A DNA stretch of 64,000 nt from Planctomycetota bacterium (GCA_027493625.1 JAOSKM010000003.1:1020057-1084056); one strand, 5' to 3'. Shown: positions 26,987 to 36,060, counted from the stretch's first letter. Notes: a model not told the origin generated them from the sequence alone. Numbers and translations are program-made.

Positions 26987-27449
26987 GGCTCAGTTCTCCA
27001 GAAAGAAACCGGACGTGGTTCTCAATTGCCCGACACGCGTTGAGACGCGAGTCGAAAATCTACCCTGTCGCGCCAGCGAGACAAGAATAAATTACTGAAA
27101 ATTTGTTACTGACACTCTCAACATTGCGCGGCGTAGTGTTCTTGAATGATGGTTTACCGGGGAAACCCGGCCACGGGTTAGCGCCGGCCTCACCGCCTGT
27201 GCCTGGCAAAGTTTTGAAATGGCCAACTAAATGGCTTTCCCGGCTGGTGTTACGAAGCGCGGCTGGGGAGCACGGCTAGTAGTCATGAAGCTGACGAAAG
27301 AAAGAAGTGCACAGATCGACATTCGCGACCTGACATAATGAAATAGCCAGAGTTCAAAAACGGAATTTATCTGAAAATAAGCGGCAAAGCCGCATGCGGC
27401 GGTATACATTTCTTCCCCGATGTATATTCGCATACTTGGGGAGTGGTCC
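26987..27449. other. Intergenic region between divergent genes
   Basis: About 460 bp between the minus-strand RHS operon and the plus-strand HEAT-repeat gene. It must hold promoters for both directions. An AT-rich stretch at 27085-27110 is the best promoter candidate for the RHS operon, but no hexamer pair with normal spacing stands out. No coding or RNA gene is seen. Confidence 0.4.
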
Positions 27450-28205
27450 ATGAACAAGGCCGGCGCTGGCGCAATTCTGGCCCTCATCGCTTTGGGGGCG
27501 GCATTGGCGTTTCTGGCGTTCAACGACTCCGGAAGTGCTCCAGCGATCAGTCCGGTGTCCGCGACGGGCTGCTCGATCCCCGCTTGCGGAACCCCGGAGT
27601 TGACCACACCGGAAGCTGCCGCCGACGCGAAGATGCTCGAATTGGACAACCCAGCCGATCGGATCAGCCACTTGTCCTGGATTGAGAAGGAGCCTTGGGC
27701 GAAGTCCAGCCTGCCGGTGCTGCGGAAGACCATCGTGGGTGATCCCAGCGAGGAAGTGCAGCTTGTTGCCCTTGAAACCGCTCTGCGACTGGCGGGCGGG
27801 GAGGGCACGGCCGCGACCACGAATGTGGTAAAGACATCCCTGGCCTCCACGAAAGGCAACACGCGGGCGCGCGGGTTGAAGGCCGCGCGGGAAAACCCCG
27901 ATGCGGAGTTGGTCCCCACCTTGATTGAGCTGGTCGACAATCGGGACGCTTACGCGACCATGGCGTTGAATGCGCTCGCCTACACGCCTTCACCAGAGGG
28001 GCACGCGAAGATCCTGGCCATCGCCGAGGACGAAAGCGCAGACCGCAAAATCCGCGAACGAGCCATAGCCCTGCTTGCAGTCACCAAGGACCGGGAAGCT
28101 TTGGGATTGTTGACGGAACTTGCCAACGGGCAGGACGAGGCCCTCCGCAGGATCGCGGCGGAAGTATTGGGAGTCATGAACGAAAGCCAAAGCAGGCATG
28201 ACTGA
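27450..28205 (+). CDS. Membrane-anchored HEAT-repeat protein
   Basis: 251 residues from the ATG at 27450, chosen because GGGGAG stands 8 nt upstream; an in-frame ATG at 27420 has none. Residues 5-25 (AGAILALIALGAALAFLAF) form a signal anchor. Two cysteines follow (GCSIPACG), then at least four HEAT/PBS-lyase-like helical repeats (SSLPVLRKTIVGDPSEEVQLVALETALRL and similar units to the end). HEAT arrays act as protein-binding solenoids; no partner is indicated. The downstream small gene overlaps its stop by 8 bp. Confidence 0.75.
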   Translation: MNKAGAGAILALIALGAALAFLAFNDSGSAPAISPVSATGCSIPACGTPELTTPEAAADAKMLELDNPADRISHLSWIEKEPWAKSSLPVLRKTIVGDPSEEVQLVALETALRLAGGEGTAATTNVVKTSLASTKGNTRARGLKAARENPDAELVPTLIELVDNRDAYATMALNALAYTPSPEGHAKILAIAEDESADRKIRERAIALLAVTKDREALGLLTELANGQDEALRRIAAEVLGVMNESQSRHD

Positions 28206-28407
28206 ACGGGAATCGAACATTGCTCGGGAGCGCACACCGGAGCACCCAGCGACGGGTTTGGGGCAGGTGCGAAAAGTCTTCAAATCCAAGGTCGTCAGCG
28301 AGGGGGAGGCGTTCGAGCACCTGGTCCGGCGGGGCGTGGCGCGACCTAACTACAAGTGGCGCGATGAACACGGCCCGCGGGCCTGGCAATGGCGCCGCGT
28401 GAAGTAA
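28198..28407 (+). CDS. Small hypothetical protein overlapping the HEAT-repeat gene
   Basis: 69 residues, basic, ending in WRDEHGPRAWQWRRVK. The ATG lies inside the last codons of the HEAT-repeat gene (8-bp overlap), suggesting coupled translation. No domain is recognised. The run of Arg and Trp at the end may suit nucleic-acid binding, but that is a guess. It could also be a chance frame. Confidence 0.45.
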   Translation: MTERESNIARERTPEHPATGLGQVRKVFKSKVVSEGEAFEHLVRRGVARPNYKWRDEHGPRAWQWRRVK

Positions 28408-28482
28408 AGAGGTCTGACAGTACTAGATGCGCAAGTGTATTTTGCCGTTCTGCCAAGTGAATCGGGACGATACCGAAAGGTC

Positions 28483-28734
28483 ATGACCTTGCTCAACGAA
28501 ATTGAGTCCATTCGCGCTCAGGTGCAAGAGCGCAGGGCTGCCTTCAAGGCGAATGGCGCGGCAGCAGCTCAGTACAACACTCGGGAAGCCGCCTTGCAGG
28601 AGCTGGAAACGCGGCTCGACGACCTGTGGCAGAGTGTACAAACCAGGTCGATTGACGAGCCGACCGCTGCAGGACAACTGGACGCGCTGTTTTTGGATTA
28701 TGTGCGTGTCGCAATGGGGAGCGATGGCGGATAG
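28483..28734 (+). CDS. Small coiled-coil protein, paralogue A of a tandem pair
   Basis: 83 residues from the ATG at 28483 (GAAAGG upstream). It is predicted all-helical: LLNEIESIRAQVQERRAAF, then AALQELETRLDDLWQSV. The pattern closely matches the next gene (IETLRDEVKARK, ALLELQARLDELWNGV), so the two are tandem duplicates. No known family. The gap to the next gene is 43 bp and both are likely cotranscribed. Confidence 0.5.
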   Translation: MTLLNEIESIRAQVQERRAAFKANGAAAAQYNTREAALQELETRLDDLWQSVQTRSIDEPTAAGQLDALFLDYVRVAMGSDGG

Positions 28735-28777
28735 GCGAATAGTGTCTCAACGCCGCCATGAGTTAGGACTTACCGCC

Positions 28778-29053
28778 ATGCACCATATCTTGCGGAAGAT
28801 CGAGACCTTGCGCGATGAAGTCAAAGCGCGCAAGCACAGCATCTACGCCTTGCGTGACGGCGGAGCAGTGCACGAGGCGTCTATCACGGCGCTGCTGGAG
28901 CTGCAGGCGAGACTCGACGAACTGTGGAATGGCGTGTACATCAACGCCCTTGCCAACGACGCGGCCGGCAAAGAGCTGGAAGCCGTGCGAAGGGACTTTG
29001 ACGTCCTGTTGGCCAAGATCAGCGGCGCAACGACAAAGCCTGTTCAAGGCTGA
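28778..29053 (+). CDS. Small coiled-coil protein, paralogue B of a tandem pair
   Basis: 91 residues from the ATG at 28778. Its helical heptads (ILRKIETLRDEVKARKHS, TALLELQARLDELWNGV) align with those of paralogue A. A third helix near the C-terminus (AAGKELEAVRRDFDVLLAKI) is weakly matched. The function is unknown. The HD-GYP regulator gene starts about 160 bp downstream. Confidence 0.5.
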   Translation: MHHILRKIETLRDEVKARKHSIYALRDGGAVHEASITALLELQARLDELWNGVYINALANDAAGKELEAVRRDFDVLLAKISGATTKPVQG

Positions 29054-29211
29054 ATGATTCCGGTTTGGAAGATTCGCAGCACATCTCCCGTTAGCGCTCT
29101 GCGGTAACCTGCGCCCACAACTGGTCCTGTTTCATCCTGCCTGCGGCGTTTTCAGAGCAAGCCACATCTGAGGATCTGGCCGTGAGAACTTTACATACCG
29201 GAGGATTATCC

Positions 29212-30255
29212 ATGCTTGTCGCCCAAGGGTCGCTTGATGTGAGCGGCCTGTTCAGCCAGGCCGCGGATGGGCTGGATGTAGTTTGTGCCGGCACCCACCA
29301 GGAAGCCTTCGCCCGGGTGCGGGAAGGGTTTCACGTGGCCCTAGTTGATCTTCGCATCCCGGGCGGTGGTTTGAGTCTGGCCGGGGCGCTTGCAACAAGT
29401 CAGCCTCGAATGCCTGTCCTGCTTTATGGCTCGGATCCAACCATCGAAGAGCTGGAGGAGGCGCTGAATCTGGGCCTCGCGGGATTCCTGCGACTCCCCA
29501 TGGACGTAAAGAAGGTCCGCGACAGGCTGACCCGAATCCTCGGGCGTACGGCTTTCAAGTCAGTCCCGGCAAGCTCTCAGCTGGCAGCCGCCGAGCCGCA
29601 ACCCCGGGCTCGACGAGCCGGCCTGCTGGCCCTGGCCAAGCTGATTGAGCAGCGGGACACGGAAACAGGCCTGCATGTTGAACGGGTCGCGGCGTTTTCC
29701 GAAGCGCTTGCATTCCGCCTGCGCGACGCCGGCGTGTATGGCGCGCAAATTGACGACAACCTGCTGCAGTTCATCGGCATTGCGGCCTGGCTCCACGACA
29801 TTGGCAAGGTGTCCATCCCGGATGCGATTCTCCGCAAGCCGGGGCGCCTCGCCCCGGATGAGTTTGAGCTGATGAAAACCCACTGCGTGAAAGGCTGGGA
29901 GGTGATCCAGGCAGCAACGAAGGCCGACGACGGACGGGACCCCGAGCTCAACCTGGCCGCAGACGTGATCCGTCACCATCACGAGCGCTGGGACGGCAAG
30001 GGCTACCCTGATGGTTTGAAGGGCGAGGCTACCCCTCTGGCGGCGCGGATTGTGGCGGTCATTGATGCGTACGACGCAATGCGCAGCAAGCGGCTGTACA
30101 ACCCGGAGCGAGGCAAGCGGGAGTCGTTGGAAGAAATCAGGCGCTGCGCCGGTACCCACTTTGATCCCAGGATCGCCGAAGTGTTCCTGCGCCACGCGGA
30201 CGAGTTCGAACAGCTCGGCCGCACCCTTGAGCGCGTGACGGCAAGGTGGAAGTGA
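29212..30255 (+). CDS. Response regulator with HD-GYP domain (cyclic-di-GMP phosphodiesterase)
   Basis: 347 residues. The start ATG at 29212 is fixed by a GGAGG site 7 nt upstream. Residues ~1-112 form a degenerate receiver domain: the phosphoacceptor would be D46 in HVALVDLRIPG, but the usual acidic pair near the N-terminus is missing. Residues ~135-330 form an HD-GYP domain with H195-D196 in LHDIGKVSIPDAILRKPG, HHH at 255-257 and GYP at 264-266 in DGKGYPDG. HD-GYP enzymes hydrolyse cyclic di-GMP to GMP or pGpG and so lower levels of this second messenger. No sensor kinase gene is adjacent. Confidence 0.93.
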   Translation: MLVAQGSLDVSGLFSQAADGLDVVCAGTHQEAFARVREGFHVALVDLRIPGGGLSLAGALATSQPRMPVLLYGSDPTIEELEEALNLGLAGFLRLPMDVKKVRDRLTRILGRTAFKSVPASSQLAAAEPQPRARRAGLLALAKLIEQRDTETGLHVERVAAFSEALAFRLRDAGVYGAQIDDNLLQFIGIAAWLHDIGKVSIPDAILRKPGRLAPDEFELMKTHCVKGWEVIQAATKADDGRDPELNLAADVIRHHHERWDGKGYPDGLKGEATPLAARIVAVIDAYDAMRSKRLYNPERGKRESLEEIRRCAGTHFDPRIAEVFLRHADEFEQLGRTLERVTARWK

Positions 30256-30388
30256 GGCGAGCATGAGAGTTCAGCTAAGTGAGTCCTCCGCACGGCAGCT
30301 TAACCTTGCGAGCGGGTTTGCCTCTTTGTGTACATCGGGTGTGGGATCCGGCACGGCCTGGTTCGCCTGTACGCCGGACCTTCGACCT

Positions 30389-30412
30389 GGCGGGTTGTGG
30401 TGCGAACCCGCC
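30389..30412. terminator. Hairpin between convergent genes
   Basis: GGCGGGTT pairs with AACCCGCC around an 8-nt loop, in the 188-bp gap between the converging HD-GYP and lipoprotein genes. No U-run follows on either strand, so it is only a possible terminator. Confidence 0.35.
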
Positions 30413-30442
30413 GCGTCCTGGCGCGCTTAGCTATGAGTCGCT

Positions 30443-32983
30443 CTATGGGAGCGTTAACTCAACTTCAGCAACTGCTCCGTCGAAGTCCTTGTCGTCGCTT
30501 GAAGCTACCAGTTTTAACTTGAACGGTCCCTTTGGGGTTTGGCCTGCGTCATATGCTACGGTAACGGCTAGTTCTTGAGGCTTGTTCCATTCCCCGCTGT
30601 TGTTTGTGAACTCCCATGACTCAGGTGTGACAGTGATTGTCGTATTGGGCGGGTTCACCGTTGCGTTGACGATTCGAACTCTCTTATCGGCTGGCAGCTT
30701 GTATGCCAGGTGAACTTTAAGGTTCGCGTTGTAGACTTGTTTGCTTTGGTCTGGCTGCGTCAGCAGAATTGCATCCACTGCCTTGTCCGACGCGTTGAGG
30801 ACTTCGAATCTTATCTCAGGGTCTTGGGCTAAGGCGGCTGCTCGAAGTTGGGCAATTTTGCCAGTCAGATCTGTACCAAACTGGCTGACATAGTCGTCTA
30901 TGAGTGCATTTGCAGCCTTGTACTGCTTTTCTCTGATCTTCGCGTTTACCTCAACTTCTAGAATAGCGAGGCGGTAGGCTTGTAGTTGGGATGCAATTCG
31001 TTGCAGGTCTTCGTCCTGTTGGGCGCGTACGGATTCGCCTTTATTGCGTGCTTGTTGGGTTTGGGTCTGCGCGTCGAGGGCGCCGGAGCTAATCTGCGTT
31101 CCTTTTGCGACTAGCATGCCGTCTGCCACGACGTCTAAGTTGTCAATGTTCACGATGAAAGATGGTTCGTCGATGGAGAACTCGCTGATGCCGTACCCGA
31201 AGATGGGCCCGCGCGGAAAGAAGACGTATCCATCGCGCGAGCCGTTGGGTGGAATGGAGACCACTGTATCCAAAGCCAGTGCTCCCAGGTTCGCTATGTA
31301 CTGGCCGATGTCGTCGAGTAGACGTTTGCGAAGCTCCGGCAATAGTACTGAAGTAGTGAGTCCGGTTGCCGCGGTGTAAATGCCGGAACCCCACCAGCTT
31401 CCCAGGGCGGTTACACCAACAAGCGCGCCGGCTAGCACGCCTGCTGATTGAAGCCAGTCGAGAACTCTCTTCTCAAGCCGATTGTCGTTGATGCGTAGAA
31501 GCGAAACGAGAACCGCCGAAAAGGTCATTGGGCGATAGTAGTCTTCCCAGAGCACGCCGTTAGAGGCGTAGAGACCTTCGCGAAAGAAGTTCTCTGATAG
31601 AGCCGCCGTCTTTCCCGTGGGACCGACTTTGAGGGCTCGCGGCCGAGATAAGACGGAGTCTCGCTCAATGAAGGAGGAGATGACTCTCGCCGCCGCCCCC
31701 TCTACACTTGGGACGGCCCTCTTGATGGCCTCGGCCATGCCAGCGTGACTTGCCCTGGCCGGGCCGGATAAGTCACTCTTCTCCCCGTATTCTTCGCGCC
31801 ATAGCGAGTTGAAAACGCCCCAATCCTCCGCATTGCGCTCCGCGTCCGTGTCGAGTGGAACATGTTCGTCCAGGAGTTGAACGTAAATCGATCGAATGGC
31901 CGGGATGAGGCTTGTGACAAGTTCAAGTGCGACCTCGTATTCGGCTGTGTTGATGGCGTATCCAAGGTCTTGGAGGAGTTTTTGACGCTCGGCCTCGTTG
32001 AACTGTTCGGGTTTTATGCTGGCGACTTCAATGGCGACTTTGTTGCGAATGACTTCGGCTTGACTGCTCGACATGCTTCCTTGAGTGACTGATGGGACGC
32101 CTAGGAGTTGGAGGTATTGGTAGCGTTGGTAAGGGTCTTCCAAGCCGTCGAAGTATTTCGCGAGATCGTCGTCTGGCTCGCGATAGAAGAGGCAGCGAGC
32201 TTTCATGGATGTGGTGTGAACGATGAGGTCTTTATCGGGGTGTTTGTTGAGGAAGTAGGCTTTGCCGACATGGAAGAAGCGTGCGAAGTCAGGGCCGAAC
32301 GCGTGGACGACTTCGTCTTCACTGAGCATGTATATCTGTGTATGCAGGTCTCCATTGAAGACTCGAACTGTTTGGATGGCGCCGAATGGGTTGGGAGCGC
32401 GAAGTAGGCTTTCGAGTTCACGCGCCTTGCTTGCAAAGTTCTTGTTTTCCCTCCATTTATGTTCGTCTTGGAAGTCGTTTTTAAGTTCGGCTAGCCGCTG
32501 GTGGATTTGTCCCTGTCGGTCCTTTTCCCATGATTCGAATTGGTTTGGAAACCATGCGAGAATGGTGAAGGACCCGGTAATGTCCTTTGAGCTGACTGTT
32601 ATGCGTGTGACATGTTCGGAAGGTGAGGCGCTTGGTGAGTTGGAGTACGTTACGGGCTCTTTGGTCGCCTTGCAGCCAACGATGTCGATGTTTAGCTCGC
32701 CGTCCTTTGATATATGGCTTGGTCGGTTTGCCCATATGTAGAAGTGATATAGGCGTTCGTCGGGTGGCGAGTCGCCTGACGGTGTCATGGGAAGTTCGAT
32801 GTCCTTTGCGTCGATCCAGACGTGTACGTTTTCCCATTGGGCCTCTTGGACGGATAGCTCTGCACGGTAGGTTGTGGCTTTTGCGAGATCCTCCGAGTCG
32901 ATGTCGGGCACGCGCGGCGCGTTGCAACCGGTGAAGGTTAGCAGTGCTAGCAGCAACAAGGTTTGGCTTGCTTTGCGCGTCAT
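30443..32983 (-). CDS. Large lipoprotein of unknown function
   Basis: 846 residues from the ATG at 32983 (a GTG two codons upstream is also possible). The signal peptide ends in a lipobox (LLALLTFTGC-NA). The mature protein begins with a beta-rich part with EHVTRITVSSKDITGSFTI. It continues with a long mixed region, two hydrophobic helices around residues 535-570 (VLAGALVGVTALGSWWGSG), a coiled-coil stretch (SVRAQQDEDLQRIASQLQAY) and a beta-sandwich-like C-terminus (KLVASSDDKDFDGAVAEVELTL). I know no family for it. Its partner gene, 33 codons of spacing apart at most, is the small protein at 32998-33255, which directly precedes it. Confidence 0.7.
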   Translation of the reverse strand: MTRKASQTLLLLALLTFTGCNAPRVPDIDSEDLAKATTYRAELSVQEAQWENVHVWIDAKDIELPMTPSGDSPPDERLYHFYIWANRPSHISKDGELNIDIVGCKATKEPVTYSNSPSASPSEHVTRITVSSKDITGSFTILAWFPNQFESWEKDRQGQIHQRLAELKNDFQDEHKWRENKNFASKARELESLLRAPNPFGAIQTVRVFNGDLHTQIYMLSEDEVVHAFGPDFARFFHVGKAYFLNKHPDKDLIVHTTSMKARCLFYREPDDDLAKYFDGLEDPYQRYQYLQLLGVPSVTQGSMSSSQAEVIRNKVAIEVASIKPEQFNEAERQKLLQDLGYAINTAEYEVALELVTSLIPAIRSIYVQLLDEHVPLDTDAERNAEDWGVFNSLWREEYGEKSDLSGPARASHAGMAEAIKRAVPSVEGAAARVISSFIERDSVLSRPRALKVGPTGKTAALSENFFREGLYASNGVLWEDYYRPMTFSAVLVSLLRINDNRLEKRVLDWLQSAGVLAGALVGVTALGSWWGSGIYTAATGLTTSVLLPELRKRLLDDIGQYIANLGALALDTVVSIPPNGSRDGYVFFPRGPIFGYGISEFSIDEPSFIVNIDNLDVVADGMLVAKGTQISSGALDAQTQTQQARNKGESVRAQQDEDLQRIASQLQAYRLAILEVEVNAKIREKQYKAANALIDDYVSQFGTDLTGKIAQLRAAALAQDPEIRFEVLNASDKAVDAILLTQPDQSKQVYNANLKVHLAYKLPADKRVRIVNATVNPPNTTITVTPESWEFTNNSGEWNKPQELAVTVAYDAGQTPKGPFKLKLVASSDDKDFDGAVAEVELTLP

Positions 32984-32997
32984 CGTCACACCGTTGT

Positions 32998-33255
32998 TTA
33001 TTCTGGATTGATTGGGAAGTTTTCGTCGAGCATTCCTGGAGCGCGGAATCGGACGGGCACGACTACTTCAGGTTCTTTTCCGCTCTGGAAGCGTAGTCGG
33101 ATGACGTATGCGTCTTTCACCCGTGTTGTTTCGACCTCGGCCAGGACGGCTTCTGTCCCTCTGGGTTGATCTTTCTTGAGTCTGGAGTACACGTCTGGAT
33201 CGTCTAGCGCTTGGCGCAGAGCGGTGACGAAGTCGCTTCGAAATGCTTTGGGCAT
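32998..33255 (-). CDS. Small hypothetical protein preceding the large lipoprotein
   Basis: 85 residues. Helical N-terminus (FVTALRQALDDPDVYSRL) followed by a beta-rich half (DAYVIRLRFQSGKEPEVVVPVRFRAPG). It has no signal peptide. It is 14 bp upstream of the large lipoprotein gene and most likely cotranscribed with it. No family recognised. Confidence 0.6.
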   Translation of the reverse strand: MPKAFRSDFVTALRQALDDPDVYSRLKKDQPRGTEAVLAEVETTRVKDAYVIRLRFQSGKEPEVVVPVRFRAPGMLDENFPINPE

Positions 33256-33338
33256 GTCCTGGGTCCAGTTAGTGTTGACAGCCCGATACGATATGAGTCG
33301 GCCGGGGTCAATTCCAGCGGAAAAGCTGGATATTGATC

Positions 33339-34193
33339 CTATCTTGCGAGTTCTTGGAAGACTGCATGGATGGGATTGGCGTAGGAGCGGTAAGCCAGGT
33401 CGACGGGATGCTGGTCGCCGGCGAACAACAACCCCAGAGCGCTATTCTCGGTGGTGTGCCGCACTACGCTGCCGCTGTCGCCCTCCCGGGAGAACCGGTC
33501 AAGCGGGTTTGTTTGAATGACTAGCTGGTCTTCAAACCACACGGGTTCGCCAGATATGCTTACGGAGAGCGTGTATGCGGTTGAGGTGACAACGCCGTAC
33601 GTGCGTCCGGTTGTTGCGCCTTGTTTGTAGACTTGGTCGCCCAGCCGGGCACTTTGCGTGCTGAAAAGGCCAGCGAAGGCAGGTTGGACGGCATGGTCGA
33701 GGAGGGCGATCGCGGCGTCGGCTCTCTGCAGCGCGCGCGTCTGGAGTCGAGTGGTTTTAAGGAGTGTTCCGATTCGTTGGCCGTAACCGTTGTGTACCGG
33801 GTCGCCTTTCTTGGCGTGCCCGGCAAGCCCGAGGACGTGGGAATTCGACAGTGCGAGTGTTTGACGGCCTTGTGCTACCAGGAAGGCTCCGAGGGTTCCG
33901 AAGCAGGCGCAGCGGGGGTGGCCGATCCTGTCGCCGCTGGCCAAGCTGCGCTGTGCCTGGGCGGAAGTTCCGATCGCGGCGCGCACGAGCCGCGGCGCCA
34001 AGCCTAATTGCCGAATCGTGTAGTTGTACGCGCTGGCCGCGTAATCGCTGCTCGCCCCTCGAACTTCAAGGCGTATGCCATCCGTGGCGTTCCACACGAG
34101 GCCTACGCCAGTAACGAGGGGTTGTCCGCCGAGCGCCAGGGGCACACGGACCAAGTCATGCTTCAGACGTTCATATGCCTGAGTCAAATGCAT
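33339..34193 (-). CDS. NAL1-like trypsin-fold serine protease
   Basis: 284 residues from the ATG at 34193. The catalytic triad is visible: His in LALSNSHVLG, Asp in RADAAIALLD, Ser in REGDSGSVV. After that come LGLLFAGD and a final ANPIHAVF segment. The order and wording (SNSHVL, DAAIA, ATTGRTYG, GDSGS, LLFAG, NPI) match bacterial relatives of the plant protease NAL1, a branch of the S1 (trypsin-like) clan. There is no signal peptide, so it likely acts in the cytoplasm. The start is supported by a TTGACA/-10 promoter that would produce a nearly leaderless transcript. It stands 84 bp before the small gene at 33255, and the two may be cotranscribed. Confidence 0.8.
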   Translation of the reverse strand: MHLTQAYERLKHDLVRVPLALGGQPLVTGVGLVWNATDGIRLEVRGASSDYAASAYNYTIRQLGLAPRLVRAAIGTSAQAQRSLASGDRIGHPRCACFGTLGAFLVAQGRQTLALSNSHVLGLAGHAKKGDPVHNGYGQRIGTLLKTTRLQTRALQRADAAIALLDHAVQPAFAGLFSTQSARLGDQVYKQGATTGRTYGVVTSTAYTLSVSISGEPVWFEDQLVIQTNPLDRFSREGDSGSVVRHTTENSALGLLFAGDQHPVDLAYRSYANPIHAVFQELAR

Positions 34194-34199
34194 GTGCGA

Positions 34200-34228
34200 T
34201 AAGTAACTCGAAGGAGTTGACTTGTCAA
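34200..34228 (-). promoter_or_regulatory. Sigma-70-like promoter for the NAL1-like protease
   Basis: On the minus strand TTGACA (34228-34223) is followed by a 17-bp spacer and TACTTA (34205-34200), 6 nt before the ATG. The -35 box and spacing are ideal, the -10 box moderate. Transcription would start at or next to the start codon. Confidence 0.5.
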
Positions 34229-34301
34229 GGAACCCCATCCTCCAGGTTTGGTCCGAGTTGTTCTGAACAAGGCGTGGAAGCCTCGACATCAAAGCTGTGG
34301 G

Positions 34302-34487
34302 CTAAGGGAAGATACTTTGCAGCCCCTCGGCAGCCTTTGGGTCCATCGGGTCTTCATGAACGGGGCTTTCCTCAAGCGGCAGTGGCAAGCTGACGTCTCT
34401 TGCCCAACCGACGTCAACCAAAAGGCGGGCAAAAGTTTCGACTTCTCCAGCGGTGAGGATGACCTGGCTGTCTGGTGCGGAAGACAA
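34302..34487 (-). CDS. Possible small hypothetical protein
   Basis: 62 residues from a TTG. The sequence (ILTAGEVETFARLLVDVGWARDVSLPLPLEESP) looks protein-like, with a helix and acidic tail. However, there is no ribosome site, and the frame stays open upstream to about 34590 without a better start. It may be a fragment or a chance frame. Confidence 0.3.
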   Translation of the reverse strand: MSSAPDSQVILTAGEVETFARLLVDVGWARDVSLPLPLEESPVHEDPMDPKAAEGLQSIFP

Positions 34488-34595
34488 TCGCCCAGTTGCG
34501 TCCGTCGCAGTGGCTGGACGGCAACCTCTCGGTGGGCCGTTCCGGATCGGGCTCTGTTGGGTGTGTGAACGGGTTGGCTGTGTCTGTCCAGGTCA

Positions 34596-35087
34596 TCAGT
34601 TCCGCCTTGAGTTGGCTGCGTGCTTGAACTCGGCGATGAATGCGAGGGTGAGCTGGTTACGGAACTGGGAGAGCGCGATTGCCTCGTTCTCGGCTTCCTG
34701 CACTACTTCCCAGACTTTGCCGAGCAACTCGGTTACCTGGGGCAGTGTGTCCTGTGTGCACAGGCTGGCTGCGCGCGAAATGGTTTTGGCCAGAGCGCTG
34801 CGCAGCTTGCGCAGGTGTGTGCAGGAGTCGTCATGGAGCTTGGGCTCGCGTGAAGGCTCAATGTTCAGTTCGTCCTTGAAGCACTCGATCTCGCGCGTCA
34901 CAGCCTTGAGGTCCTCGGTCTTGAACGCGTACTCAGGTTGAATGACCAGGTTGCGCTGGGCTGTAAGCGCGGCTTCCACGAGCAGCTTCTGCAGCGGCTT
35001 GCCTTTCTCGCAGTGCTCTTCCGAGATGTGGCAGCAGCCCGCGCGGACAAGCGTACGGGCAAGTTCGGCGTAATCGTGTTTGGGCAT
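34596..35087 (-). CDS. Hypothetical helical protein
   Basis: 163 residues from the ATG at 35087, which has a strong AGGAGA site; the longer open frame (to 35330) is not needed. All-helical with two His/Cys-bearing elements (CCHISEEHCEKG near residue 18 and SLCTQDT). The long helix KVWEVVQEAENEAIALSQFRN is followed by a basic tail. No family recognised. It is transcribed away from the small zinc-binding protein gene at 35202. Confidence 0.6.
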   Translation of the reverse strand: MPKHDYAELARTLVRAGCCHISEEHCEKGKPLQKLLVEAALTAQRNLVIQPEYAFKTEDLKAVTREIECFKDELNIEPSREPKLHDDSCTHLRKLRSALAKTISRAASLCTQDTLPQVTELLGKVWEVVQEAENEAIALSQFRNQLTLAFIAEFKHAANSRRN

Positions 35088-35201
35088 GGTCGTCTCCTGT
35101 TCCACCAGATGGGTAACGGGGAAGGGCGCGCACGTTTTCGATGATTTTCGAAAATGCCCCGGCAACTCGGTCCTTTTGGCGAATTGCCGGGGGTCTACGC
35201 G

Positions 35202-35384
35202 ATGAGAGAAGATGAACTGGTCGTGCTGCCGCAAAGGGCGTTCTTCTGTCTGTTGTGCGGCCAGCGTAAGCGCCACCTGGGAGGCTACTTCTGCGTGCGC
35301 TGTCTGCGCGAGGCGCGCCGCGAGATCCACACCGCAATCGCTGCTGCCAAGGCCGGCCTTACGGCTTCCTTTTCGGAGCCGTAA
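35202..35384 (+). CDS. Small zinc-ribbon protein
   Basis: 60 residues from the ATG at 35202. It has two CxxC pairs, CLLCGQ and FCVRC, about 16 residues apart, forming a typical small zinc ribbon. A helical basic tail (REARREIHTAIAAAKAG) follows. A longer start at 35154 is possible. Such proteins usually bind nucleic acid or serve as adaptors; no specific role can be given. Confidence 0.55.
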   Translation: MREDELVVLPQRAFFCLLCGQRKRHLGGYFCVRCLREARREIHTAIAAAKAGLTASFSEP

Positions 35385-35535
35385 GTCGCCCTCGACAAAA
35401 ATGAGGTGCTCTTGGGGTGGCTTGCGGTTCCATCCTTCTTCTTCACCCTCTTCCGAGCATGTGTTGTCCCGGCATGACCACTTTGCTGCGAGTGGTCACG
35501 CGGGCCTTTGAGCCGGCGTGTTCCGAGGTGACACG

Positions 35536-36060
35536 ATGGGATACACGCATTACTGGAGCCGCCCGAAGAGGGCGCTGGACGCGAGGCGGTTCATGCGGTT
35601 TGTGGAGGACGTTCGCAAGCTGCTGGCCGTCTTGCCCGAGCGTTCAAGTTCTGCGGGCGGGCATTATGCCGATGAACCGTTGCGAATCGCCGGTTGGGAC
35701 GGCGAAGGCGAGCCGGACTTGCTTGTGGGTCATGTGGCGTTCAACGGCGTTGGCGAGATGTCTCACGAGACGTTTCGTGTTGACCACGTCCTTCGAGATG
35801 TGATGCCGTTCAAGGGCAGGTACGCCGAGTGCTGCAAGACCAACCGTAAGCCGTACGACTTGCTGGTTTGCGCGGCGTTGATGGCGCTGAAGCGTCATTT
35901 CCCTGAAGTCAGGGTGCTCAGTGACGGAACGAGAGAGGATTGGGCGGAAGCCAGGATGTTCTACGAGCGCGTGCTGGGACAGGCACCGGGAGAAGGGCCC
36001 TGGGAAACGGCCGAGGACAAGCTGGCGCGGATGGCTGTAGCGGCCGGAGGTGTGCAATGA
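35536..36060 (+). CDS. MGYTHYW-family hypothetical protein
   Basis: 174 residues. The ATG at 35536 follows a GAGGTGA site and gives the characteristic N-terminus MGYTHYW. The C-terminal half has the conserved ECCKTNRKPYDLLVCAALMAL block and a later VLSDGTREDW motif. Proteins with these motifs are common in phages, plasmids and environmental bacteria, and no function is established as far as I know. Its stop overlaps the next start (ATGA), so the pair is coupled. Confidence 0.7.
   Translation: MGYTHYWSRPKRALDARRFMRFVEDVRKLLAVLPERSSSAGGHYADEPLRIAGWDGEGEPDLLVGHVAFNGVGEMSHETFRVDHVLRDVMPFKGRYAECCKTNRKPYDLLVCAALMALKRHFPEVRVLSDGTREDWAEARMFYERVLGQAPGEGPWETAEDKLARMAVAAGGVQ

Noticed and set aside
28483..29053. 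Toxin-antitoxin pair
   Set aside because: The two small genes are paralogues of each other, not a toxin with an unrelated antitoxin, and neither matches a known family.
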